Positions 43,903 to 53,926 of a DNA stretch of 64,000 nucleotides are shown piece after piece. Below the pieces are notes generated by a model. It did not search any database, was not told the origin of the DNA, and was given only the letters and a program-made list of their open reading frames with translations. A program made the position numbers and the translations under genes. The DNA is taken from assembly GCF_000400955.1 (NCBI RefSeq), contig NC_021284.1, positions 806,001-870,000 of the forward strand, given 5' to 3'. How positions within the stretch are numbered: the stretch's first letter is position 1; the number at the start of each line of letters is the position of its first letter. This DNA is from Spiroplasma syrphidicola EA-1 (lineage in GTDB: Bacteria > Bacillota_I > Bacilli_A > Mycoplasmatales > Mycoplasmataceae).

Positions 43903-46900
43903 TTATTCCCCTTGCTTTCCAATTAATTTAATTCGATTAATAATACCATTGATTTTGTCTTGGTATGTTCCTAAACGAATATTAACCAATAAAATATTGC
44001 CTTCTTGTAATGCTTCATGATGGTCTTGATATGTCCCGGCAAAAGCTGTTAAACTAATCTCCCCACTTTCATCATAGCAATCTAAAAAAGCCATTTGTTT
44101 ATTATTCTTATCACTAATAACACGAATCCTACGAATCGTGATTAATAAATTTGTTGTTCCTTGCGCTAATGTGACATTTTTAATTAAAGTTGTTTTGTTT
44201 TGATAACCCTCTTTTTCACGAATATACTTTAAGGGATGATTTGATAAATAAAATCCTAAACATTCATATTCTTTTTCAATTATAAAAACTTCATCATCTG
44301 GAACATTCACTAACGTTGGTTGTTCAGCCAAGGTTTGATCAACAATTAAACTTTCACGTTGTTCTTCTACTTTAATCAACTCTAAATAATTAACAATTGT
44401 CTGATAATTATTAAACATTGTTGTTCGACTTAATTTAAAGCAATCCAAGGCCCCAGAGAAAACTAGCATCTCATAAGTTTTGCGATTTAACCCTTTTTTG
44501 TACAAGCGAATAAATAAGTCATAAATATCTTTAAATGGTCCATTAGTATTAAATTCCACTAAAATTTTATTAAAAAAGGCATATCCAATTTGCTTAATTA
44601 CTAACAATGGCAAGTGAATATTTGCTCCTACTGTCCGATAGCGATCAGCTGGAAAATTTATGGCAGGAGCTACTATTTTTAAATTGTTTTGGCGAGCTAA
44701 GGCCAAATAATCGGTTGTTTTTACTTCATCACCAATCACATTACTTAATAGCGATGCTAAAAATTGGGATGGGTAATTAGCTTTTAAATATGCCATTTGA
44801 TATCCTAATAACGAATAGGCGACAGCATGACTACGGTTAAACCCATAGGCGGCAAACTTCGCAATTAAATTTCAAATTTCTTGGGCAATTGTTAATGTAT
44901 AATTATTTTTAACAGCTTCTTGCATAAATTCTGTTTGCATTTCGTTCATGATTGTTGCATCTTTTTTTCCCATTGCCCGGCGTAAAACATCGGCTTTCGC
45001 TAAACTAAAATTAGCAACTAACTGGGCAATTAACATTACTTGCTCTTGATAAACAATAATCCCATATGTTGGGGCCAAAATATCTCCCAATCTTTGGTCT
45101 AAATACGTAATTGGGGCTTGTTTTTTCTTACGTTGAATAAATAACGGAATATTTTCTTGTGGTCCTGGACGATATAAAGAAGAGGTTGCAACAATGTCTT
45201 CTAATTTATCAGGTTGCATTTCAATTAAAACTTTTGTCATTCCCGGTGATTCTAACTGAAAAATTCCTTTTGTATCTCCTTTTGCTAACAAAGCAAAAGT
45301 TTTTTCATCATTCAAGGGGATTTTTTCAATTGCCAGTTTTTGTTGCAACCCTGTTCCTACTTCATCAATGATATTATGTAAAATTGTTAAATTTCGTAAT
45401 CCCAGTAAATCCATTTTTAATAGGCCTAAATCTTCTAGATAATTCATTGAATACTGCGTTTGAAAAATACCATTGTAACCTTCTTTAATTGGAATAATTG
45501 TTTGAAGTCTTTGGTTAGTTAAAATAACCCCCGCGGCATGTGTTCCTGTTTGGCGAGGTAATCCCACTAATTCTTTTAAGTATAAAAATAATTGTGGGTA
45601 TTTTTTTTGAAAAAAACTTAGGACGTTATTGCTTTGCATTGCTAAATCATAATCAAAGTTTGCTTCAATTTTAACAGCCTTACTCATTTTATCGGCTTCA
45701 TCAAGGGGAATTTCAAAAATTCGCGACAAATCACGCAAAGCCATTTTCATTCCAATTGTTTGAAAAGTTACAATATGAGCAACATGATCAACGCCATATT
45801 TTTCAAACAAATATTCTACTACCATTTCTCGCTTATCATCTTGAAAATCAATATCAATATCTGGCAAACCATTTCGTTCTGGGTTTAAAAACCGCTCAAA
45901 CAGTAAATTATATTCCAACGGATCAATTGTTGTAATGTCTAATAAGTAACTAACTAAACTTCCCGCGGCACTTCCCCGTCCTGGCCCTACATAAATATTA
46001 TTTTTTTTCGCAAAAGCAACATAATCTCAAACAATTAAAAAATAATCATTAAAGCCCATTTTATTAATAACTTCTAATTCGTAGAATAAACGATCCAGAT
46101 ATTTTTGGGCAACCATTTTCCCTTTTTTAAATTCTAAGCCTTTTTTGCACAGAGCTTTCAAATACTCACGAGCACTAATATTTTCCGGAGTTGGGAATTG
46201 TAATAAATTATCAATAACCGTTCCTTTTGCTAACGAATATTGCTCAATATCAGCAATAAATTTTGTAATATTTTCAAAATAAAGGGCATAGTCTTTAATA
46301 ACGTCTGTTCACGCATAATTATCAGTTAAGCGGTTATCTTTAAATAATGTTTGAGTTTTAATTGCATCAATCATTTTGAAAGCAGCGAAATTATCCGAAG
46401 TAAAATATTGAATTTTATTATTTCAAATAATTTGGTCACTAGGGATAATTTTTTGAAAAGTTTCTAGTAACGATAAATTATTATTATTTAATCCTAAATA
46501 TAAATTATTCGGATTTTCTAACTTTGATTGTAAAAAAGTAAATAATTGTTGATCATAATTATCACTAGTATAATTAACAATAATTTTAAGGCCCGTTGTA
46601 AAATATTGCAAAATATCAACTAACTCAATTTTATTGATTTTTTCATTATTAGCCATAATTGTTGAAGAAATTTCAACCAAATTAAAATAGCCTTTTTGAT
46701 TTACAGCAAAAAGATTTAAATTATAAGACTGGTTATTATAAATTAAATTAACATTTAAGCCAACAATTGGCTTAATATTATTTTTTTGACATAAAGTATG
46801 GAATTCATAAACCCCAAACATATTATTATCACAAATTGCTAAATTTTTTAAATTATTTTTTTTAGCAAACGATAAGTAATTTTCTAATGTAATTAATGAC

Positions 46901-46947
46901 GATAAAAGGCTATAGCTTGTCCGAACATTTAAATGGGTTATCAACAT
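43903..46947 (-). CDS. dnaE: DNA polymerase III alpha subunit (DnaE)
   Basis: A 1014-residue polymerase. The N-terminal PHP domain begins 'LITHLNVRTSYSLLSS'. The catalytic aspartates are in 'GLPDIDIDFQDDKR' (about 361), followed by 'YGVDHVAHIVTFQTIG', 'RQTGTHAAGVILT' and 'YRPGPQENIPL'. The C-terminal OB fold contains 'GEISLTAFAG'. The length fits the DnaE class of low-GC bacteria, which extends primers while PolC does bulk synthesis. ATG at 46947 is preferred to the GTG six bases upstream. Confidence 0.97.
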
Positions 46948-47008
46948 TATCACATCACTTTCTAATCATATTTTAACAAAAATAATTTAAAAATCCTTTA
47001 CCAGATTT

Positions 47009-47344
47009 TTATTTAACACCAAATTTGATAATAATAATTGTAATCATTGTAATAATTAAAATTGCTAAAATCACAAAAAAGATATACTTAAAAAACCGGT
47101 TTTTCTTTTTTTGAGGTACTTCTTTTAATAATTCTTGTTCTAAATCAATAGCATTTTCATTGTAAAAATTATTTTTTGCCATATTAATAACTTTAATGTT
47201 ATCATCTTTAAAATCTTTAACAATTGAATAATCATCATCAATAATTATTGTTTCTTCTAACAAATTAGTTTTGCTTTGATCAGTTAGTTTATCTAAATTT
47301 GATTGTGACTGTTTTTGCTTTTTTGAGAAATTAATTTTCTTCAT
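47009..47344 (-). CDS. Small tail-anchored-type membrane protein
   Basis: A 111-residue protein with a polar, acidic body and one C-terminal hydrophobic helix ('YIFFVILAILIITMITIIII'). It overlaps the end of thiI by 14 bases. MKKI at 47344 is chosen because the earlier ATG at 47353 directly abuts the GGGAG site. No family recognised. Confidence 0.75.
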   Translation of the reverse strand: MKKINFSKKQKQSQSNLDKLTDQSKTNLLEETIIIDDDYSIVKDFKDDNIKVINMAKNNFYNENAIDLEQELLKEVPQKKKNRFFKYIFFVILAILIITMITIIIIKFGVK

Positions 47345-48527
47345 GTATTTCATCTCCCTTAATAACATAAGTTACAATATGTTTCTCAATAATGACATTA
47401 ATGATATCTTCTCATAATAAATTTTTTTCTTGGATTTCCGCTGAATGTAAGCGTGGTTTTGTAACTGGGTTTTTTGGAACAAATAAACTACAACAATCTT
47501 CAAAAGGCAAAATTGATGTTGTATAAGTATCAATTTGCTCAGAAATACTAATAATTTCATTTTTATCATAACATAAGACTGGACGCAAGACAGCCATTTC
47601 AGCAACAGCGTTAATAACATTAATACTTTCAATTGTTTGAGAAGCAACTTGTCCTAATGATTCCCCTGTAATAATTGCCTGACTTTTATTATTCCGAGCA
47701 ACAATGTTAGCAATTCGGTAAAACATTCGACGCATAATTGTAATCCGATATGTACTATCCGGAATATGCATCAACTCATGTTGTAACATTGAAAAATTAA
47801 CAACATGTAAACGTTGTGTTTTTGTTCCAGCATATGGTAATAATTTTTGAACTAAAGTTTTAACTTTTTCTAAAGCTTCCGGACCAGTATGAGGTGGTGT
47901 TGCAAAATGTAAATATTCAACTGCCATCCCACGTTTCATCATTAAATAAGCAGCAACTGGCGAATCAATTCCCCCAGATAACATTACCATCCCTTTTCCT
48001 GAAACTCCAACTGGTAATCCGCCAAGAGCTTTAATTCGTTTAATAAATAGATAAGTAAAATCACGACGAACTTCAATATCAATTTGCATTTCAGGGTTAT
48101 GAACGTCTACTTTAACCTCAGTATTTTTTAAAATAATTGGCGCTAAATATTGTTTAATTTCTGTTGAATTTTTAGGGAATGATTTATCACTACGACGAGC
48201 CTCTAGCTTAAAAGTTTTTGGCTGATAATATTTGACAATTTCCACAGCCATTGCCCCAATCACATCTAAATCTTTTGCTAATTTTTTCGCAAACGAAAGC
48301 GAAGAAATTCCATAAATTTTTTGCATTAAAGCCAAAATTTCTTCAGCATATGAAGGTTCTAAAATTTCAATAAATAAACGATCAAACTGTTTATCAATTT
48401 GATAAAACCCCTGATATTTTTCTAATTTATTTTTAATATTTTTAACTAAAACGTTAATAAAATCACTACGATTTTTTCCTTTAATTGTTAATTCACCATA
48501 GCGAACTAAGATGACGTCAAAATTCAT
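47331..48527 (-). CDS. thiI: tRNA 4-thiouridine synthase ThiI
   Basis: A 398-residue enzyme that puts sulfur on U8 of tRNA, with an N-terminal ferredoxin-like/THUMP region and the PP-loop 'MLSGGIDSPVAAY' at about 182-194. The rhodanese domain of the E. coli enzyme is absent, as in Bacilli. It starts seven bases after the ezrA stop codon, keeping the ezrA-thiI proximity seen in Bacillus. Confidence 0.96.
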
Positions 48528-48533
48528 GCTTTT

Positions 48534-50282
48534 TTAACTCCCTTTCCCTGTTTTCCCTAATTTTGCTTCTGTTAAAACCTTTAGTGAAACAAATAATGAA
48601 CTATCATAATCCCCGCTGCGGTAAGAGATTTCGGCATTCTTTAATTGATTTTCTACGGCGTCATTTGTTAAGCTATATTTTTGGGCATATATTAATGCTT
48701 CTTGGGCTAATATATCTAATAAAATATTATTTTTTATTTTTTCAAATAATTTTAAGACATCGGTTTTTAAACGATCTAATTTAGCGGTTACTTCTTGTAC
48801 TTCCTCTTTTTTGGTTACATCAAATGAAATATTTTTAATTTTATCTAAACTTTTACGATAATCGTTAATGGCCTTATCATATTTTCCCAATAATTTTTTA
48901 TATTCTAATTGGTTTAATCTTACTTCTGCTTGTAATAAAACAACTTCTAGTAAGTGAATTGTTTTACGAATTTCTGTTTCGGCAAAATTACGTTTTTCAA
49001 TAATTTTAACAACCCCTGCAATTGCTTCATGGGTTGTAATCCCATTTTCTAACAATTTTACTAATTCATTATTAAATTTAACATAGTCTTTCCCATTTTT
49101 ATTGATTTCCAACACTAAATAATTTGTATCATGAGTTAACTGTTTAGTTTTGGCCATTGCTTCACGATAAATCCCATCTTCTTTTGGGGTCAAAATTGAT
49201 GAACTACGTAAACTTTCAATTTGACGCGAAACAATATTAAAACTACGTTCAATTTTATTAATATAGTCCATAACAATTTTATAATACTTTTTAAAACATG
49301 AAATAATTGCCTTTTGATGTTCAATTGTATTATCAAAATCATTAATACTATTAATAATTTCAATTGTTTTTTTCGTCGCCTTTTTATACTGTAAATTATC
49401 AATATGTTTTGAAATTAAGATCTTAATTTCATCAATATTTGTTGTTAATTCATCAAAACTATATTTTAAAATATCCTTACTATTTTCGTCCTTATTAAAA
49501 AGAACATATTTGTCTTTTAACAATGATAATTTATTCGGAACAACTTTTGTTAAGAGAATTTTAATTTGGGGAATGTTATCTAAAATTTCAACAAAGATTG
49601 TTAATGATGTTGTAATATTTGAAAGAATTTGATCAGTTCGGTTAAAATCCCCCGCTGATAAAAATTCTTCAAATTCATCAAACATATTTTCAATATTATG
49701 TTGAAAATCGTTAAATTTATTTTCATCTAACGAAACATTCATTTGCAATTTTGCGGCGTCTTCTTGTAAAGCCGTAAACATAATTTTATGGGCTAAAATA
49801 TAGTCGCGTTGTAATACTTCAATTTTTAACTGCTTATCAATTTCCCCAAGCAGTTTACGTCCTTCATCTTCTAATAACGTTAATTCTTTATATAACGGTT
49901 GTAACGCTTTATAATTTGGATGGTTTTGCTTTGTTTGACCGTTAATTTTTGTTGGCAAGTATAATTTTTTTAAAACTTCTAAACAACTTACCATTTTTTT
50001 TTCATAAATTATTTCATACTTTGTTCGTCAAATTACTAAGTCTTTGGCATAAGCATTATTATTACGCGCAATTTCTGATACCCGAAAAATCTTATACTTT
50101 AACGGTAAGCGCTTTAAAATATCAATTTTTGCTAAAATTTTAATTTCTAATTTTTTTAAAGTAATTTTTTTACATCACAGCACTAATAACCCAGTCAAAA
50201 TAATAATTAAAACAATAAATAAAATAAAAAGTGTTAATTTAATTGGACTATTTCAAAAATTATTAACAATTGTTAAAACCAT
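48534..50282 (-). CDS. ezrA: EzrA-like septation ring regulator
   Basis: A 582-residue protein with one N-terminal membrane helix ('LTLFILFIVLIIILTGLLVL', about 16-35) followed by long coiled-coil, spectrin-like repeats. This is the layout and size of EzrA, which binds FtsZ and tunes Z-ring formation. Position between rpsD (divergent) and thiI supports it, as in Bacillus. Two UGA codons in the membrane part are Trp. Start is at 50282 behind GGGGGT. Confidence 0.85.
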
Positions 50283-50360
50283 TATTCGACCCCCTAAATA
50301 GTTATATCCAATTGAATTATAGCATTTGTTAAAAATATTACATTAAAAATTACAAAAAAC

Positions 50361-50389
50361 TTGTATTTGCTAGTCAGTTATTATAAAAT
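50361..50389 (+). promoter_or_regulatory. rpsD promoter
   Basis: TTGTAT (50361-50366), 17 bases, then TAAAAT (50384-50389), about 170 bases before the rpsD ATG. Confidence 0.5.
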
Positions 50390-50565
50390 AACTTAGACAA
50401 CACTGAGAAGCAGCAGTTTTGTATAAAAATGTTCTTAGTCTATTAATTTTTTATTGTTAGATAGTAACCCTAGCTGTTAGGGCGAACAAGATAGACTTCC
50501 ATTTTTAGAGCAAAATATATGAATCTTTTTGTATGTCAATTTGCTGATATATAGGAGGTTTTTTT
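50390..50565 (+). promoter_or_regulatory. rpsD 5' leader, candidate S4 autoregulatory RNA
   Basis: A leader of about 170 nt precedes rpsD. It includes a CCCTA/TAGGG hairpin at 50469-50483 and repeated short complementarities, ending in AGGAGG. S4 represses its own gene in Bacillus and E. coli through leader RNA; the same here is inferred from position and length, not from a matched consensus. Confidence 0.4.
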
Positions 50566-51180
50566 ATGTCACGTTATTTAGGAAGTACTTTTAAAAAGTC
50601 ACGTCGTTACGGGTTTAGTATCTTAGAAAATGATAAAGAATTTTCAAAAGGGAAAAAAAGAACTACAGCCCCAGGTCAACATGGTCAACGTCGTAGTAAA
50701 TTATCAAACTACGGTTTACAATTAAATGAAAAACAAAAAGTTAGATATATGTATGGGTTAACAGAACGTCAATTCCGTAATACTTATACAAAATCAAAAA
50801 AAATGAAGGGAATTACTGGGACAAACTTCTTAATTGCCTTAGAATCACGTTTAGATAACTTAGTTTATCGTATGGGATTAGCATTAACACGTGCTGGAGC
50901 AAGACAATTAGTTAACCATTCACACATTTTAGTTAATGGAAAAAAAGTTAATATTCCTTCATATAGCTGTAAACCAGGAGATGTAATCACCCTGAAAGAA
51001 GCTGCACGTAAAAATGTTAAAGTTTTAGAAAGTTTACAAAGCCAAGTAAGTACATTAGACTTTGTTAAATTTGATAAAACAAAATTTACGGGAACATATG
51101 TTCGTTTCCCATTACGTGAAGAATTAAATGTTAATATTAACGATGCATTAATTGTTGAATGATATAACCGTTTAGTATAA
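50566..51180 (+). CDS. rpsD: 30S ribosomal protein S4
   Basis: A 204-residue primary 16S rRNA-binding protein. '[18 protein letters not shown]', 'APGQHGQRR' and the S4 domain '[19 protein letters not shown]' are intact. A UGA four codons from the end is read as Trp in the conserved tail 'EWYNRLV', strong evidence for the genetic code used. Confidence 0.99.
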
Positions 51181-51185
51181 TTTAA

Positions 51186-51227
51186 AACAATAAAAAAAAT
51201 AAGCAAATGCTTATTTTTTTTATTGTT
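51186..51227. terminator. Bidirectional terminator between rpsD and nagB
   Basis: A 20-bp perfect stem (AACAATAAAAAAAATAAGCA and its complement) with a two-base loop. Confidence 0.85.
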
Positions 51228-51243
51228 AAAATCAAGTTTTATT

Positions 51244-51975
51244 TTATTGCTTTGTTAACAATGATGCGGCTTTATAATCAATTACAATTGTAACATCGGG
51301 ATGGTTTTGTAAAGCAGTACAAGGCCATAAGTTACTAATTTCCCCTTCAACTAAATGTTTAATTGCTTCGGCTTTTCCTTCTCCATCAGCAATTAAGACA
51401 ATTTTACGAGCATTTAAAATTGATTTAATTCCCATTGAAACTGCTTGTTTTGGCACATCGTTAATTGAATCAAAAAAACGAGCATTTGCTTGGAATGTTG
51501 CTTCAACTAAATCAACAACTCCTGTTAAAGAATCAAAATCAGCAGGTGGTTCATTGAAACCAATGTGACCATTTGTTCCAACTCCTAATAATTGCAGATC
51601 AATTCCCCCAGCCTCAGCGATTTTTTGATCATATTGTTTTGCTAAACTAACATAATCCCCTACACCAGAAGGAACATAAGTATTTTCTTTCTGAATATTA
51701 ATGTGGTTAAATAATTTTTCATTCATAAAATGACGATAACTTTGGGGATGAGTTGGTTCTAATCCAATATATTCATCTAAGTTAAAAGTTTTAACATTAC
51801 TTCAATCAGTATGGTTTGTTTGATAATCTTCAATCAAATACTGATAAGTTGATTCTGGTGAAGAACCAGTTGCTAGGCCAAAAATTACCTTTGGATTATT
51901 TTTTACCGCATTAACAAACATTTGCCCAACAGTGTGACCAATTGCTGCTTTATCTTCAACAATAATTACTTTCAT
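51244..51975 (-). CDS. nagB: Glucosamine-6-phosphate deaminase
   Basis: A 243-residue enzyme converting glucosamine-6-phosphate to fructose-6-phosphate and ammonia. 'GLATGSSPESTYQYL' (substrate phosphate loop), 'TFNLDEYIGL' (catalytic Asp), 'GVGTNGHIGFNEP' and 'ALQNHPDVTIVID' are diagnostic. It links amino-sugar uptake to glycolysis; if the GH85-like lipoprotein is real, it could feed this step, though no nagA is in the window. Confidence 0.97.
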
Positions 51976-52039
51976 ATTATTCCTCTTTTCTTTTTTAAAT
52001 AACTACCTTTTAAATTATAGCGGTTTTTTTTCTGATTTG

Positions 52040-52753
52040 CTATTTATTATTTTTTGTTAGAAAATTTAAGTTATCCGGTATTTTTTTATAGTTAAAATTA
52101 ACTTTTTTCTTTCCTAAACTACGATATAATAGCGCTAAAATTAAAGTATTATTATTTTCGCGTAGTAAATAACTCTTATTATTAACAACAATTTTAATAC
52201 CAATATCTAAATCTTCAACTTGTTGGATTGTATTAATATCAAATTCGAGCGCTTTTTTTGTTTCAAAATTATCTTTAATCCCATCAATAATGATCCGCTT
52301 ATTTGTAATCAATAATACACCTTTGCAAATAAACTTAATTTCATTGTTTTTTGTTAATTGATGAATATTAACATCATTATTTTTAAAGTGACACTTTTCT
52401 TTTGGTTCTAATTCATAATAAATTGGTAATTCTTTTAATGGTCGCCATAAGGTAAAGTTAACTTCTTCAACGTTATAAATAAACTCTTTTTCCTTTTGGT
52501 TTAATGTTAAGCCCAGTTTTCGACGCAAACGGTAAAAACGATGAATAAATTCTTGGGTATAAGCAAAATTTTTAAGAATTCATCGTTTAAAAATCCAAAA
52601 CTTAAAATTATTAAAATTTTCTTTTCCCATTTTTCGTTCATAACGGTAGAGAATAAATCTTGGTTTATAGCGAACATTGTCTTCATTTAACTGATACTTT
52701 CATTCTTCGCGCTTATAATAAAATAATAAATCTTTTGTAAAACGTGCAAACAT
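52040..52753 (-). CDS. Conserved-type cytosolic protein of unknown function
   Basis: A 237-residue basic protein. The N-terminal third is rich in Arg, Lys, Phe and Tyr ('RFYRLRRKLGLTLNQKEKEF'). The C-terminal half alternates strands ('GVLLITNKRIIIDG', 'IGIKIVVNNKSYLLRE') in the manner of a PH-like or GRAM-like fold. I cannot assign a function. Terminated separately from the tRNA cluster. Confidence 0.78.
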
Positions 52754-52791
52754 TAAATCACCCAGAGTAATTATAACGAAAAATATAAAAA

Positions 52792-52822
52792 ACTCCAAAC
52801 TAATTATTTATTAGTTTGGAGT
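52792..52822 (-). terminator. Terminator of the tRNA cluster
   Basis: A 13-bp perfect stem ACTCCAAACTAAT/ATTAGTTTGGAGT with a five-base loop, followed on minus by a T run, 29 bases after tRNA-Phe. Confidence 0.9.
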
Positions 52823-52850
52823 ATAAAGTTATTTTTTCAGCTAAATTCAA

Positions 52851-52926
52851 TGGTGGTTCAGGACGGAATTGAACCGCCGACACTTTGAGCTTCAATCAAA
52901 TGCTCTACCAACTGAGCTACTGAACC
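52851..52926 (-). tRNA. tRNA-Phe (GAA)
   Basis: 76 nt with encoded CCA; acceptor GGTTCAG/CTGAACC, anticodon loop TTGAAGC. Confidence 0.97.
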
Positions 52927-52931
52927 ATTAA

Positions 52932-53007
52932 TGGCGGTCTTGACGGGACTTGAACCCGCGATCTCCTCTGTGACAGAGAGGCATGATAACCACTTCACTA
53001 CAAGACC
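52932..53007 (-). tRNA. tRNA-Asp (GTC)
   Basis: 76 nt with encoded CCA; anticodon loop CTGTCAC in a CCTCT/AGAGG stem. Confidence 0.97.
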
Positions 53008-53010
53008 ATT

Positions 53011-53086
53011 TGGTTGCGGGGGCAGGACTTGAACCTACGACCTTCGGATTATGAGCCCGACGAGCTACCAACTGCTCCACCCCGCG
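53011..53086 (-). tRNA. Initiator tRNA-fMet (CAT)
   Basis: 76 nt with CCA. The unpaired first base (C at the 5' end against A) and the GGG-bearing anticodon stem mark it as initiator; loop CTCATAA. Confidence 0.96.
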
Positions 53087-53148
53087 ATAAAATTTACTAA
53101 ATTAATACTAACATAAATTACTGCTAAAATGCAAATAATTCTTATAAA

Positions 53149-53241
53149 TGGCGGAAGATGAGGGATTCGAACCCCCGCGCGGCTTTCACCGCCTGTCGGT
53201 TTTCAAGACCGATCCCTTCAACCAGGCTTGGGTAATCTTCC
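53149..53241 (-). tRNA. tRNA-Ser (TGA)
   Basis: 93 nt with a long variable arm and CCA; anticodon loop CTTGAAA. The anticodon reads UCN serine codons; it is not related to the UGA stop reassignment. Confidence 0.97.
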
Positions 53242-53275
53242 AATAATGTTTCTGATAAAGAATTCTACTATAAAC

Positions 53276-53352
53276 TGGTGGACCCTACTGGACTTGAACC
53301 AGTGACCATCCGGTTATGAGCCGGATGCTCTAACCAACTGAGCTAAGGGTCC
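53276..53352 (-). tRNA. tRNA-Ile2 (CAT, lysidine type) likely
   Basis: 77 nt with CCA; loop CTCATAA. The body (GGACCCTTAGCTCAGTTGGT start) resembles the Bacillus tRNA-Ile2 whose C34 is changed to lysidine to read AUA. An elongator Met identity is the alternative, but another CAT tRNA of Met type follows. Confidence 0.8.
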
Positions 53353-53355
53353 ATA

Positions 53356-53432
53356 TGGTAGCGGAAAAGAGACTTGAACTCTTGACCTCCCGGGTATGAG
53401 CCGAGCGCTCTAACCAGCTGAGCTATCCCGCC
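53356..53432 (-). tRNA. tRNA-Met elongator (CAT)
   Basis: 77 nt with CCA; anticodon loop CTCATAC, acceptor GGCGGGA/TTCCGCT with two G-U pairs. Confidence 0.85.
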
Positions 53433-53476
53433 ATTTGAATATATTTTGTTTTTTGTAGAATACTTTATTGATAAAA

Positions 53477-53552
53477 TGGTGGACCCGAACGGGATCGAAC
53501 CGTCGACCCCCTGCGTGCAAGGCAGGTGCTCTCCCAGCTGAGCTACGGGCCC
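53477..53552 (-). tRNA. tRNA-Ala (TGC)
   Basis: 76 nt with CCA; anticodon loop CTTGCAC. The acceptor carries a G-U pair at 3:70, the alanine identity element (GGG at the 5' end against TCC). Confidence 0.97.
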
Positions 53553-53570
53553 AATTAATTACTAAAATAA

Positions 53571-53647
53571 TGGTCGGAAAGACAGGATTCGAACCTGCGA
53601 CCCCTCGGTCCCAAACCGAGTGCTCTACCAAGCTAAGCTACTTTCCG
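53571..53647 (-). tRNA. tRNA-Pro (TGG)
   Basis: 77 nt with CCA; anticodon loop TTTGGGA, acceptor CGGAAAG/CTTTCCG. Confidence 0.97.
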
Positions 53648-53659
53648 AAAAAAAATAAA

Positions 53660-53736
53660 TGGCGCGCCCAGAAGGATTCGAACCCTCAACCTTTTGATCC
53701 GTAGTCAAACGATCTATCCAATTGATCTATGGGCGC
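53660..53736 (-). tRNA. tRNA-Arg (ACG)
   Basis: 77 nt with CCA; anticodon loop CTACGGA; A34 is presumably edited to inosine. Confidence 0.96.
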
Positions 53737-53763
53737 ATAAATGTGAAATTGTAATAATCTAAA

Positions 53764-53839
53764 TGGAGGCACTAGTCGGACTCGAACCGACGGTCGGGGA
53801 GTTGCAGTCCCATGCCTTAGCCAACTTGGCTATAGTGCC
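53764..53839 (-). tRNA. tRNA-Cys (GCA)
   Basis: 76 nt with CCA; anticodon loop CTGCAAC, acceptor GGCACTA/TAGTGCC. First gene of the ten-tRNA transcript. Confidence 0.97.
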
Positions 53840-53926
53840 ACGAGTTTTAGACCCTTTATATATTATCATAATTATAATACTTTTCAAGAAAATTTACTAA
53901 AAAATATTGATATTATTAAAGAAATT

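Noticed and set aside
47372-47647. Alternative minus-strand ORF inside thiI
   Set aside because: It is a frame shadow rich in Leu and Lys; ThiI motifs run through the other frame.
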